Positions 24,248 to 32,630 of a stretch of DNA of 64,000 bases are shown one piece after another. Location: the NCBI GenBank assembly GCA_040222855.1, contig JAVKCD010000019.1:62001-126000 (forward strand), given 5' to 3'. The translations under genes were made by a program, and so were the position numbers. The stretch is from Phycisphaeraceae bacterium (lineage in GTDB: Bacteria > Planctomycetota > Phycisphaerae > Phycisphaerales > Phycisphaeraceae). Positions within the stretch are counted from its first letter, which is position 1; each line of letters opens with the position of its first letter. Below the pieces are notes generated by a model. That model did no database searches and was not told the origin of the DNA. It saw nothing but the letters and a program-made list of their open reading frames with translations.

Positions 24248-25362
24248 GCGGCGCGTCGCCTGCGGAGCAACGAGAGCGCGAGCAGCGTCGTCAGGGTCGT
24301 GGGTTCGGGGATGAGGACGAGTTCGGCGTCGCCACCGATCTGGCCGATGACGCGGCGGAAGTTGGTACTGGAGCCATCGGAAACTCCGAGATCGAGAACA
24401 GCCAAATCACCGTCTGCGAGGACGACTTGGAGAAGATCACCGCCGAGATAACGCTGTGATTTAGGGAAAACAACCTCGGAATAGAGGTGTTGTTCACTCT
24501 CGCTTGCGATAAAGAGGTTCATCAGGGGGTAGTTGAGTTGGCTAAACAGCAGCTGGGTGTCGGCTTTGGGCTCCTCGCCTTCCTGTAAAATCAGATTATT
24601 AAGGTTGTTGAAGACAGTTTGTGTTCCATTCAGATCAATCTGACGGATCGCAGAACCCTGCAGATCGGCTTTTAGCGAGCCGATCACGCCGGAACTTGTC
24701 ATGGCAAGGGTATAGGTGGTGTAGCCTGGCAGTCCTGGAGTTGGCTCACTGCTTTTGAGCGAGAGCGTGATTTCGCCAGTCACATCGGTGATGGTGGGCT
24801 CTGGTTCTGGAGGTTGGTAGTCGAGAGGCCAGATGTAAACGCTGGGATCACCGATCCGTCCCGAAAACTCGACGATACGCCCCTCCTGAGGACTCACCGC
24901 TTTTAAGTGGTAGTTAGCTGCGCCGTTGTCAGGAAGAACAATCCTTGCAATATCTCGGTTTGTAAATCCAGCGTCACCACGCAGGCCGAACACCGCATCG
25001 ACATGGCGGTCACTTTCTGCTGCTCTGATTAGATGGACTGCCTCGATGCTTCGATTAAACAGCAGTTGGGTATCGTGCCTAGGGTCCATTCCGAGGTAAT
25101 CAAGAAAAATATTATTTTCCTGGAAAATGGTTGAAACACCCTCGGGTTGAACTTGATTGAGAGAGGATGCCAGAACATCGAGCTCCATGGCATTAACGAC
25201 ACCGGTATCAATGGCAAGGTTCATAATGTGCGCTGTGTAGCCGGGGAGACCTTCGATTTCTTCCTGAAGAAAACTCAGGGTCATCGTCGCCGCGGTCGAC
25301 ATCGATGTATTTGTTAAAAGAAACGCTGAAATCAAGCCTGCTGCTATCCCAGATCGGTTCAT
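24244..25362 (-). CDS. PEP-CTERM protein with internal duplication, function unknown
   Basis: No known family recognised. The 372-residue protein has a signal peptide, then two related units of about 160 residues. Each opens with a similar strand (TMTLSFLQEEIEGLPGYTAHIMNLAID and EITLSLKSSEPTPGLPGYTTYTLAMTS) and shares DTQLLF and a later IVLPDNGAANY/VVLADGDLAVL segment. A proline-rich linker joins them. The C-terminus IPEPTTLTTLLALSLLRRRR is a PEP-CTERM sorting signal, so the product is probably exported and attached to the surface. The gene is less GC-rich than its neighbours. Confidence 0.75.
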   Translation of the reverse strand: MNRSGIAAGLISAFLLTNTSMSTAATMTLSFLQEEIEGLPGYTAHIMNLAIDTGVVNAMELDVLASSLNQVQPEGVSTIFQENNIFLDYLGMDPRHDTQLLFNRSIEAVHLIRAAESDRHVDAVFGLRGDAGFTNRDIARIVLPDNGAANYHLKAVSPQEGRIVEFSGRIGDPSVYIWPLDYQPPEPEPTITDVTGEITLSLKSSEPTPGLPGYTTYTLAMTSSGVIGSLKADLQGSAIRQIDLNGTQTVFNNLNNLILQEGEEPKADTQLLFSQLNYPLMNLFIASESEQHLYSEVVFPKSQRYLGGDLLQVVLADGDLAVLDLGVSDGSSTNFRRVIGQIGGDAELVLIPEPTTLTTLLALSLLRRRRAA

Positions 25363-25529
25363 GGCTAACTCCTTTGAAAATTAAAGCAAAACATCTGGCT
25401 TAATCTCCAATACTCGATCCTATCGACCGCCTGCACTTTCCCAGCAACAAACTCGGCCATCTGGCAAAAAATTATCGGGGTACAAAGTGAAGCCGGGCTC
25501 AATGCTTGGCTGCTGCCGATGAAAGGGTC

Positions 25530-26369
25530 ATGACGACAGCGAGGTCCACTGTGGTTCCAGAGAATGATCGCCGTTCGTTCTCCTGGCGAGCCCGATTGCT
25601 GCTTGGCCTGGAGTCGGTCTTCCCCCCTGCCGTGGCGGAGGTCCCCTCCGGCGAAGCCGAGCAGGCGGAGCACGAGTACGGCAAGGCGGCGGGGAGTTAC
25701 CAGCGCTTTGTCAATGAGTTGGGCCGGGTCGAGGGTCTCGACATCCTCGACTTCGGCTGCGGCTGGGGCGGGGAGTCGGTCTGGCTCGCCGAGCGCGGGG
25801 CGCGCGTCACAGGATGTGACATCAGCAGCTCGGCCATCGAGCATGCCCGGGCCTTTGCGGAGCGACGGGGTGTGCTGGGCGGGCCAAAGGGCGTTGTGTT
25901 TGCGGAGGTCGGGGCGACGGAGCTGCCGTTCGAGAACGGTCGCTTCGATGCGGTGTTCTCGACGGACGTGTTCGAGCATGTGATGGATCTGGAGACTGTG
26001 CTCCGCGAGCTGCGGCGCGTGCTGCGGCCGGGCGGGGTATTGCTGACACGGTTTGGCCCGCTGTTCTACAGCCCGCTGGGGTATCACCTGAGATGGGTCA
26101 CTCAGGTGCCCTGGGCGCATCTGATGTTCGGGCTGGGGCCGGTCATGGAAATCCGCAATACCCGTCGTACGCCGATGGACGTGTCGAGCTGGGAGGAGAC
26201 GGGCCTCAATCGGGCGACGTTCGAGCGATTCCGTCAAGCGGTCCATACGAGCGGCTTCGAGGTAAAGCGTCTCGAGCGGATTCCCGTCAAGGGGCTGAGG
26301 CCTCTGGCGATGCTGCCGGGCGTCGGCGATTTGATGACGTTTGGGGTCGATGCTCGTCTGGTGGCCTGA
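25530..26369 (+). CDS. Class I SAM-dependent methyltransferase
   Basis: Predicted methyltransferase of 279 residues; the substrate is not known. The SAM-binding motif I is ILDFGCGWGGESVWLAERGA, followed by the acidic VTGCDIS loop and a FDAVFSTDVFEHV motif, then LRPGGVLLTRFGP, as in Methyltransf_11/25 enzymes. It is short of 300 residues with no signal or membrane segment. ATG 25530 follows GAAAGGG closely; a TTG eight codons upstream is an alternative. It stands alone between a divergent PEP-CTERM gene and an esterase gene. Confidence 0.82.
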   Translation: MTTARSTVVPENDRRSFSWRARLLLGLESVFPPAVAEVPSGEAEQAEHEYGKAAGSYQRFVNELGRVEGLDILDFGCGWGGESVWLAERGARVTGCDISSSAIEHARAFAERRGVLGGPKGVVFAEVGATELPFENGRFDAVFSTDVFEHVMDLETVLRELRRVLRPGGVLLTRFGPLFYSPLGYHLRWVTQVPWAHLMFGLGPVMEIRNTRRTPMDVSSWEETGLNRATFERFRQAVHTSGFEVKRLERIPVKGLRPLAMLPGVGDLMTFGVDARLVA

Positions 26370-26414
26370 GCCCGCCGGATTGCGGGAGTCGGAGCGTGCC
26401 GCCAGAATGCGGGG

Positions 26415-28484
26415 ATGAAGACCATCTCTCGCGCGTTGCTGTTTGTTCTGATCCTATCCGGGGCGTGTTCGTCAGCGTGGGCGACGTTGCAGTTGCCCTC
26501 GGTGTTTGGCGATCACATGGTGCTGCAGCGGGATCAGGAGATCCCGGTCTGGGGCAAGGCGGATGCGGGCCAGGCGGTGACCGTGCAACTATTGGAGGTG
26601 GACAACCCGCGTCCGCTGGCTCAGGGGTTCACGCAGGCCGATGCACAGGGCCGCTGGCGGATTGATCTTCAGGAGCAGCCGGCGGGCGGGCCGTATCGGC
26701 TGGTGGTGCGAGGCGGGGACGTCGTGACGTTGGATGACGTCTATCTGGGTGAGGTGTGGTTGTGCTCGGGTCAGTCGAATATGGAGTGGCCCGTGCGCCT
26801 CTCTAATAACGCGGACGCCGAGGCGATGGCAGCGGATGATCCGCTCATCCGACACTTTGATGTGCCACGGACGATCTCGCCTCTGCCTCTGGATGACACC
26901 GAGTCGGTGTGGACAGTCGCGTCACCTTCGACAGTCCCGCACTACACGGCGGTGGGTTACTTCTTTGCGCGCGAACTGCGTAACAAACTTGGCGTACCGG
27001 TTGGGCTGATCAACAGCACCTGGGGCGGCACGCGGATCGAGCCCTGGATGCCGCCTCACTCCTTGGCGGAATATCCCGAACTGCTGGCTGAGGCCGAAGC
27101 GGCAGCGGAGAAGGCACGATCCTTCACAGGGAGTGTGGAGGAAGCAGCGACCGAGGTCGAACGCGAGCAGGAGGCCTACACGCGCGCGGTGGCAGAACGC
27201 CGTCGCCGGGTGATCGAGGGCGGGACGGGACTCGCCGATGGTTGGGCAGAGCCCGGTCTTGATGTCAGCGACTGGACCAACATGGCCGTGCCGGGCAACT
27301 GGGAAGACAGCGGGATCGAGGAGTTTGATGCCTTTGATGGCGTGGTGTGGTACCGACGGACGTTCGATATCCCCGCCTCATGGGTCGGACGTGACCTGGT
27401 GCTGGAACTGGGTGGGATCGATGACATCGACACGACCTATGTCAACGGAACCGAGGTCGGCAAGACCGGCTTCGATGCGGGGGATCACTGGCGAAAACCA
27501 CGCGTCTACCAAGTGCCCGGCACGTTGATCACGGGCTTGCGGGTAACGCTGGCGATCCGGGTGGGCGACTGGTACTACGCGGGCGGGTTCAATGGCACAG
27601 CCCGGGACATCCTGGTTCGTCTGGCCGAGCCTCGGCCGGGCTCACAGGAGACCGTGGTTCGTCTGGCGGGTGTGTGGAAGGCAAAGATCGATGCGGCGGG
27701 CGTGGCAGGGCCGATGCCGCCAGCGCCAGCGTCGGCGGCGCTGGGTGATGCGACGAATCGAACCCCTACGGCGCTCTATCACGGGATGATCCAGCCGGTG
27801 CTGCCTTACGGGATCCGGGGCGCGATCTGGTATCAGGGCGAGTCGAACGCGAGTGAAGCCGAGCGATATCGCGATCTGATGCCCGGGCTGATCAACGCCT
27901 GGCGAGCGGACTGGGGGGATGAGGCGATGCCGTTTGGGATCGTACAACTGGCCAACTTCATGGAGGTCCGGACCGACCCCCGCGAGTCGGCGTGGGCGGA
28001 GCTGCGCGACGCGCAACTCAACACCGCGAAGACCATGGACAACGTCGGCCTGGCCGTCATCATCGACATCGGCGAAGCCGATGACATCCACCCGCGCAAC
28101 AAGCAGGACGTCGGCAGCCGACTCGCTCGATGGGCCATGGCAGACGCTTATGGCCAAGAGGGCGTCGGTTGGAGCGGGCCGATGTTTGATCGCGCGTTCT
28201 TCGTCGACAACAAGGTCATCGTGACCTTCGATCTCTTCGGCTCACGGCTGGCGACCCGAGACGGCTCGGCTCCCGCAGGGTTCGCGGTACAGGATGAGAT
28301 GGGAACATGGCACTGGGCCGAGGCACGCATCGAGGGCGATCGCGTCGAGGTGTGGTGTGATGAGGTCCCGTCGCCGGTCGCGATCCGGTACGCGTGGGCG
28401 GACAACCCGGTGTCGGCGAATCTGGTGAACACCGAGAAGCTCCCCGCGTCGCCGTTCGAGGCCTCCATGCCTGAGTCGGAATAA
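26415..28484 (+). CDS. Sialate O-acetylesterase (SGNH-type, with inserted beta-galactosidase-like domain)
   Basis: Predicted secreted esterase that removes O-acetyl groups from sialic acids or other acetylated glycans. A signal peptide ends near SSAWA. The catalytic motif GQSNMEWP contains Ser121, and VGLINSTWGGTRIEPWMP and IRGAIWYQGESNA are further SGNH/DUF303 signatures. An inserted jellyroll (about residues 275-400, with VWYRRTFDIP and GIDDIDTTYVNGTEVG) resembles the sugar-binding domain of glycoside hydrolase family 2, a known arrangement here. It is 689 residues long. Strand composition flips from G-rich to C-rich inside this gene near 28.0 kb. Confidence 0.92.
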   Translation: MKTISRALLFVLILSGACSSAWATLQLPSVFGDHMVLQRDQEIPVWGKADAGQAVTVQLLEVDNPRPLAQGFTQADAQGRWRIDLQEQPAGGPYRLVVRGGDVVTLDDVYLGEVWLCSGQSNMEWPVRLSNNADAEAMAADDPLIRHFDVPRTISPLPLDDTESVWTVASPSTVPHYTAVGYFFARELRNKLGVPVGLINSTWGGTRIEPWMPPHSLAEYPELLAEAEAAAEKARSFTGSVEEAATEVEREQEAYTRAVAERRRRVIEGGTGLADGWAEPGLDVSDWTNMAVPGNWEDSGIEEFDAFDGVVWYRRTFDIPASWVGRDLVLELGGIDDIDTTYVNGTEVGKTGFDAGDHWRKPRVYQVPGTLITGLRVTLAIRVGDWYYAGGFNGTARDILVRLAEPRPGSQETVVRLAGVWKAKIDAAGVAGPMPPAPASAALGDATNRTPTALYHGMIQPVLPYGIRGAIWYQGESNASEAERYRDLMPGLINAWRADWGDEAMPFGIVQLANFMEVRTDPRESAWAELRDAQLNTAKTMDNVGLAVIIDIGEADDIHPRNKQDVGSRLARWAMADAYGQEGVGWSGPMFDRAFFVDNKVIVTFDLFGSRLATRDGSAPAGFAVQDEMGTWHWAEARIEGDRVEVWCDEVPSPVAIRYAWADNPVSANLVNTEKLPASPFEASMPESE

Positions 28485-28494
28485 GGCTTCGGAT

Positions 28495-29199
28495 TCACCA
28501 CTCGGCCGAGCGCGCCGCGAGCGTCTGCATCATCGTGTTGCACACGGTCTCGGCGTCCGGGCAAGCGTCGAGGATGGCATAGTGCTCGGGGTCACGGGTC
28601 GCCTGGTCGAGATAGCCCTGCCGGACTTTGCGGTGGAACGTCTCGCTGCGGAGTTCGATCCGGTCCTTGGCCTGATCAAACTCCTGCTGCCGGGTCAGGG
28701 GGTTCATCCGCGCCGCGGCGGTCTGCTCATCGACATCGAACACCAGCACCAGGTCCGGCCAGGTCCGCCCGACCGCGACACGAGCCACGGCACGGATACC
28801 GTCGAGCGACAACCCCCCCGCCGTGCCCTGATAGGCCAGCGTCGAGGAAACAAAGCGGTCAGCGATGACCAGAGCCCCGCGTTCGAGCGCGGGCCGGATT
28901 TTTTCGGCCAGGAGCTGAGCCCGGCTCGCCATGAACAGCAGCATCTCGGCGGTGAGGTCGATGGCATCAGCATTCGCCGGGTCCAGCAGGACGCTGCGCA
29001 CCTGCTCGCCGACGAATGTCCCCCCCGGCTCGCGGACGGTGACCACTTCCAAACCCGCCTGCTCCGCCGCTCGGATCAGCCGGTTGATCTGGGTGGACTT
29101 GCCCGAGCCATCGGGGCCATCGAAGACGAGGAATCGTCCGCCAAGGCGTTGCATCCATGCTTGGGGGGTGGCGGGGGTGGTAGCGGGGGGGGCGGGCAT
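28495..29199 (-). CDS. tmk: Thymidylate kinase
   Basis: Phosphorylates dTMP to dTDP for DNA synthesis, 234 residues. The P-loop is FDGPDGSGKST (about residues 26-36), REPGGT is the nucleotide-specific DR/REPGG motif, and ADRFVSSTLAYQG is the conserved DRY-like segment. The start is uncertain: ATG 29199 adds a Pro/Ala-rich tail of 15 residues before MQRLGG (ATG 29154), where most family members begin. The tail is encoded partly by a run of eight G residues on the + strand. It is divergent from the methyltransferase gene, with only 35 bases between. Confidence 0.93.
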   Translation of the reverse strand: MPAPPATTPATPQAWMQRLGGRFLVFDGPDGSGKSTQINRLIRAAEQAGLEVVTVREPGGTFVGEQVRSVLLDPANADAIDLTAEMLLFMASRAQLLAEKIRPALERGALVIADRFVSSTLAYQGTAGGLSLDGIRAVARVAVGRTWPDLVLVFDVDEQTAAARMNPLTRQQEFDQAKDRIELRSETFHRKVRQGYLDQATRDPEHYAILDACPDAETVCNTMMQTLAARSAEW

Positions 29200-29234
29200 C
29201 GCTAGAACATATCGCAATGGCCTAGACTGAGGGG

Positions 29235-29867
29235 ATGCCGACGCAGTGGACCGACGATCCTTTGGAGCCCTACCGGCAGGCGCACGCCCAAGGCGGGTCG
29301 GCCTTCGGCGTGACGCTTTGGAACACCGAAGAGTCCCAACGCAAGCGCTTCCGTGTGCTGCGCGAGATGGTCTACCTGCAGGGCAAGCGAATCCTCGACG
29401 CCGGTTGCTCGCGTGGCGACCTCGCTGCCTACCTGCTGGAGCAGGGTCCGATGTACGGCCGGTACACCGGCGTCGACGGCCTCGCGGGGGTGATCGAGTT
29501 CGCCAAGAGTCGGGGGCTGCCGGACTCCGAGTTCGTGGCGGCGGACTTGCTCGAGCAACCCGAAGCCCTGCGCACCGGCGACCCGCAGGTGGTGTTTCTC
29601 TCCGGCACGCTGAACACCATGGACCTGCCGACAGCGCTCCAACTGCTGGAGTCGTGCTGGGAAGCGGCCAGCGAGACGCTGGTGTTCAACTTCCTCTCCG
29701 ACCTCGTCGGGCCGAAGGCACCCGCGCAGGACTACCCCGCCTCTCGCCTGCCTACCGTGAAGCTGCTGGAATGGGCCGCCAAGCGCGCCGAGGGCAACGT
29801 GATGCTTCGGCAGGACTACTTCCGCCAGGGACACGACGCGACGGTGGTGATGGGGAAGGGGCTTTAG
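29235..29867 (+). CDS. Class I SAM-dependent methyltransferase
   Basis: Predicted methyltransferase of 210 residues, substrate unknown. ILDAGCSRGDLAAYLLEQ is the SAM-binding motif I, YTGVDGL the acidic strand-2 loop, and PQVVFLSGTLNTMDL sits where motif IV is expected. It is not closely similar to the methyltransferase at 25.5 kb. Its stop overlaps by 4 bases the end of a small convergent membrane-protein gene. Confidence 0.78.
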   Translation: MPTQWTDDPLEPYRQAHAQGGSAFGVTLWNTEESQRKRFRVLREMVYLQGKRILDAGCSRGDLAAYLLEQGPMYGRYTGVDGLAGVIEFAKSRGLPDSEFVAADLLEQPEALRTGDPQVVFLSGTLNTMDLPTALQLLESCWEAASETLVFNFLSDLVGPKAPAQDYPASRLPTVKLLEWAAKRAEGNVMLRQDYFRQGHDATVVMGKGL

Positions 29868-30139
29868 GCGAGACGCTGGATCAGATACCAGACGATCACA
29901 CTTGCAATAAGAGCCACCAATAAACTGTTGATGAGTATTGCAATAATCGCATCGAAGAAAAGGCAGGATGGGAAGGTCAGTAAGAAAAAAAGAGCCCCGA
30001 CGAATGTTGATTCAGATGAGGGACTGGAGAACTCCAGCGCAAGGATAAGAACAGTCACGAAGTACACAAGAGCTACACACACCGCTGCGGAGATAGCCAT
30101 CACGACCGAAGCGATGATTCGCGTAGTCTTCTGATCCAT
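29864..30139 (-). CDS. Small membrane protein, unknown
   Basis: Hypothetical 91-residue protein starting MDQKTTRII with three hydrophobic stretches (about residues 8-33, 45-62, 66-88), so probably an integral membrane protein. No family recognised. The segment is clearly less GC-rich than its neighbours and its end overlaps the convergent methyltransferase gene by 4 bases. It stands 32 bases after the ketoacyl synthase gene on the same strand and may be co-transcribed with it. Confidence 0.6.
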   Translation of the reverse strand: MDQKTTRIIASVVMAISAAVCVALVYFVTVLILALEFSSPSSESTFVGALFFLLTFPSCLFFDAIIAILINSLLVALIASVIVWYLIQRLA

Positions 30140-30171
30140 AGCATTGAATCCTACATTCAGCACCTGTTGGA

Positions 30172-31359
30172 TCAGTTGCTCCCCACCACCGCCCCCGCCG
30201 TATGCCCCGCAAACCCCGCGGCAAACACGGCATGAACCCCCTTCCGGGAGCACCGCCCCCCTCCCCCCCCCATTGCCCCCCCCACTGCCGGGATCGCGAG
30301 ACCATGCAGGTCCATCGTGGTCTCGGGCGTCAGCCAGTTCATCGGCGGGATCCGACCCGCACGCAGACAGACACACGCAAGAACCAGGCTGACCAGACCC
30401 GAAGCCCCGAGCCCGTGGCCCAGCGCGCCCTTGTTGGCATACACACTCGGCAGCGTTTTCTGATGAGCACAGGCGCGAGCAAGCACCTCGACTTCCTGCG
30501 GGTCGTGGCCCTCCGTACCGGGCGTGTGCGGATGAAGACAGTCGATCGTCCGCCCGGCGAGCAGACCGCTGGCGATGTGACCAAGAGCCGGCATCCCCGG
30601 TGCGGGCTGGACCAGGTTGTCGGCTTCGCAGGCGGTCGCCGTGTCCAGAAGTTCGAGACCCGTGACGTCATCATCCACGGATTCGAGAACCACCGCAGCA
30701 CCCAACTCCGACAACACGAAGCCCCCGCGCTCCTGGGCCAGCGGCGTCTCGATGTACTTGTCGGGCGGACTCGTTGGCGACAGCACACCCAGCCGCCGGT
30801 AACTGTGGATGAACTCAGGCCCGAGTGCCGCTTCCGATGTCAGCACCAGCGCCCGATCAACGCGACCCATCAGAATCGCCCGCCTCGCAGCATCCAACGC
30901 GTGAAGTGACGATGCACAAGCCGCCACCCAGTGCCCACGAGATGAGACCCCCAGACGCTGCATGAGGTAGTGGTCAAGGTAGCCATGCGGGCCCATCGCC
31001 ACGGCGAGGTTCCGATGCTCGGCGTGCTTGTGGGTGAGCGCCAGCACCGCACCCTTCGATGTCCCGATCCACGTCGCCAAACCCGTCGGGCTGATGTTCG
31101 CCTCGGCGAGCGCTTCCCGCGCGGCCCGCTCAGCGATCTCAACGGTCGGGTCGGTCGCGGTGTGCTGCGCGGTCGAGATCGCCCCGATCGCCCGGACGGT
31201 CGAGACCGGGTCGATGCCCTCAGGGATCTCGCCGACGCGATCGGTGATCCGCCGACCGGCGCACAGAGCCCGGTACGTCGGCCAGGCACCGACACCCAGG
31301 GGCGTGACGAGGCCGACGCCGGCGATACGAATGCGTCGGGATGGTGACGGGGTGCTCAT
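30172..31359 (-). CDS. Beta-ketoacyl-ACP synthase (FabF-like)
   Basis: Thiolase-fold condensing enzyme, 395 residues. The expected residues are visible: Cys148 (VAACASSLHALD), His278 (CLHPHTPGTEG) and Lys310/His315 (YANKGALGHGLGASG). The sequence departs from housekeeping FabF (HPHTPGTEG in place of NAHGTST-type text), so it may serve secondary lipid or polyketide synthesis; no acyl carrier protein or reductase is adjacent. Near the C-terminus the coding strand has homopolymer runs of 6, 9 and 8 G (30256-30283) encoding a glycine stretch, where length changes would shift the frame before the last 30 or so residues. Confidence 0.82.
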   Translation of the reverse strand: MSTPSPSRRIRIAGVGLVTPLGVGAWPTYRALCAGRRITDRVGEIPEGIDPVSTVRAIGAISTAQHTATDPTVEIAERAAREALAEANISPTGLATWIGTSKGAVLALTHKHAEHRNLAVAMGPHGYLDHYLMQRLGVSSRGHWVAACASSLHALDAARRAILMGRVDRALVLTSEAALGPEFIHSYRRLGVLSPTSPPDKYIETPLAQERGGFVLSELGAAVVLESVDDDVTGLELLDTATACEADNLVQPAPGMPALGHIASGLLAGRTIDCLHPHTPGTEGHDPQEVEVLARACAHQKTLPSVYANKGALGHGLGASGLVSLVLACVCLRAGRIPPMNWLTPETTMDLHGLAIPAVGGAMGGGGGRCSRKGVHAVFAAGFAGHTAGAVVGSN

Positions 31360-31403
31360 GGATGCGTGAGTGTAAGTGAGCCATCACCAGCATGGCGTGA
31401 TGA

Positions 31404-32630
31404 CTACAGCCGCTGGGCAATCCAGCACCGGATCTTCTCGCCCAATCGAGTCACAAAGACCGTGCGGTCGGTGCCCGTGCCTTTTTTGCGGAGCGACTTA
31501 GGCCCGCGCAGCGCAATCTGCAGGGCATCGGTATCGAGGCGGAGTCCGCGTGGCTTGACCTCGACGTGAGCGGTGCGATGCTCGGCGAGCCACTTCCTGA
31601 CGTTGTCTTCGCGCCAGCCCATCTCGGCCTCGACGCGGAATGCCGTGAGCCACGGCGAGTCAATCGGCTCCTCGGTGGCGAGCAGGCCAGCCCGGGGGTG
31701 AGGCATCACGGCATCGTGGCGGGCGCAGAGCGTCATCGCGAGCTCAGCGCGTTCCGCAGCGGGATCAAGGGTGTGCAAACAGCCGGCCTCGGGAACGGGC
31801 CCGATAGCCGGATAGATGTCCTCATCGGTGAGGTGATGAATCCCCCCATCGTCGATGCGCGTGGCCGTACGCGAGCCTTGCTCAGCGGCGAGCCCGCCCG
31901 TCCACCACAGCGTCTGGACCAGCCGACCGCCTTCGGACACGAACTCCACCGACCACCCCCCCGCCGCATCGGATGCCTCAGCAAAAGCCTGCTCGGCCTC
32001 GTGCATATCCACGGCGGGGCTGAGCTTGAGGCACGCGGCTTTGGCTCGGCGCAGCAGCCCAGCGACGACTTCGGGTACGGGCTCGGTGTCGGCGAGAGTC
32101 TGCGTGCGTTGACCGCCAGCCCGACGGGCCGGGTCGATGTGCAAGGCCTTGCCCGTCGGATCGACGGACACGGCGTCGGCCGCGAGGCTGGTGCACCGGG
32201 CGTTTCGCTCGGTCATCCAGGCGCGGATCGGATCGTGATCCACGGCGAGGACATCATGGCCAGCTTCGATCAGGGCTAGCGCATCGACGCCAATGCCGGA
32301 GCACAGATCGATGGTGTCGATGAGACCCGCATCTTTGAATCGCTGGGCTTTAAGACGCGCGACGGCGAGAGAGCTGGCCTGCTCGACGCCTTCGATGTCG
32401 GCGATGACCGAGGCGGCGAAGTCCGGGCCCAGTTTGGCGATGGATCGCGCGCGGGCCTCGGCGAGTTGGGCCGCGAGGTGAGCGAGATGCGCATCGGCGT
32501 TCTTGCGCAGCCGAGCGATGCCCGAGACGGACGTGCGATCGACCGACGCCGCCAGCGCAATCAACTCGGCGTGGTCATCGACCAGCGTTTGCCAGAGCAA
32601 GAGAGGGTCGGGAGTCGCCGGGGTGGTCAC
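31404..32630 (-). CDS. SAM-dependent methyltransferase-like protein with THUMP-like C-terminal domain
   Basis: Predicted cytoplasmic RNA- or protein-modifying enzyme, 408 residues. The N-terminal third is helical. IDLCSGIGVDALALIEAGHDVLAVDHDP (about residues 108-135) is a SAM-binding motif, and IDPARRAGG sits where the catalytic DPPR/DPxR loop lies in this family. The C-terminal part (VEVKPRGLRLDTDALQIALRG and RTVFVTRLGEKIRCWIAQRL) matches the THUMP-like/PG1098-type tail. The gene overlaps the upstream TPR lipoprotein gene by 4 bases. Confidence 0.78.
   Translation of the reverse strand: MTTPATPDPLLLWQTLVDDHAELIALAASVDRTSVSGIARLRKNADAHLAHLAAQLAEARARSIAKLGPDFAASVIADIEGVEQASSLAVARLKAQRFKDAGLIDTIDLCSGIGVDALALIEAGHDVLAVDHDPIRAWMTERNARCTSLAADAVSVDPTGKALHIDPARRAGGQRTQTLADTEPVPEVVAGLLRRAKAACLKLSPAVDMHEAEQAFAEASDAAGGWSVEFVSEGGRLVQTLWWTGGLAAEQGSRTATRIDDGGIHHLTDEDIYPAIGPVPEAGCLHTLDPAAERAELAMTLCARHDAVMPHPRAGLLATEEPIDSPWLTAFRVEAEMGWREDNVRKWLAEHRTAHVEVKPRGLRLDTDALQIALRGPKSLRKKGTGTDRTVFVTRLGEKIRCWIAQRL

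Noticed and set aside
25365-26246. Minus-strand open frame of 293 codons over the methyltransferase
   Set aside because: No recognisable domain, while the + strand has a complete SAM-binding motif set.
25200-29240. dif-like XerC/XerD site near the composition flip
   Set aside because: ATAATG-GCGC fragments near 25.2 kb lie inside a coding gene and lack the second arm; nothing close to a 28-base dif consensus was found.
29246-29923. Alternative + strand frame overlapping the methyltransferase at 29235
   Set aside because: Arg-rich, domain-free product in a shifted frame; the frame starting at 29235 has the SAM motif.
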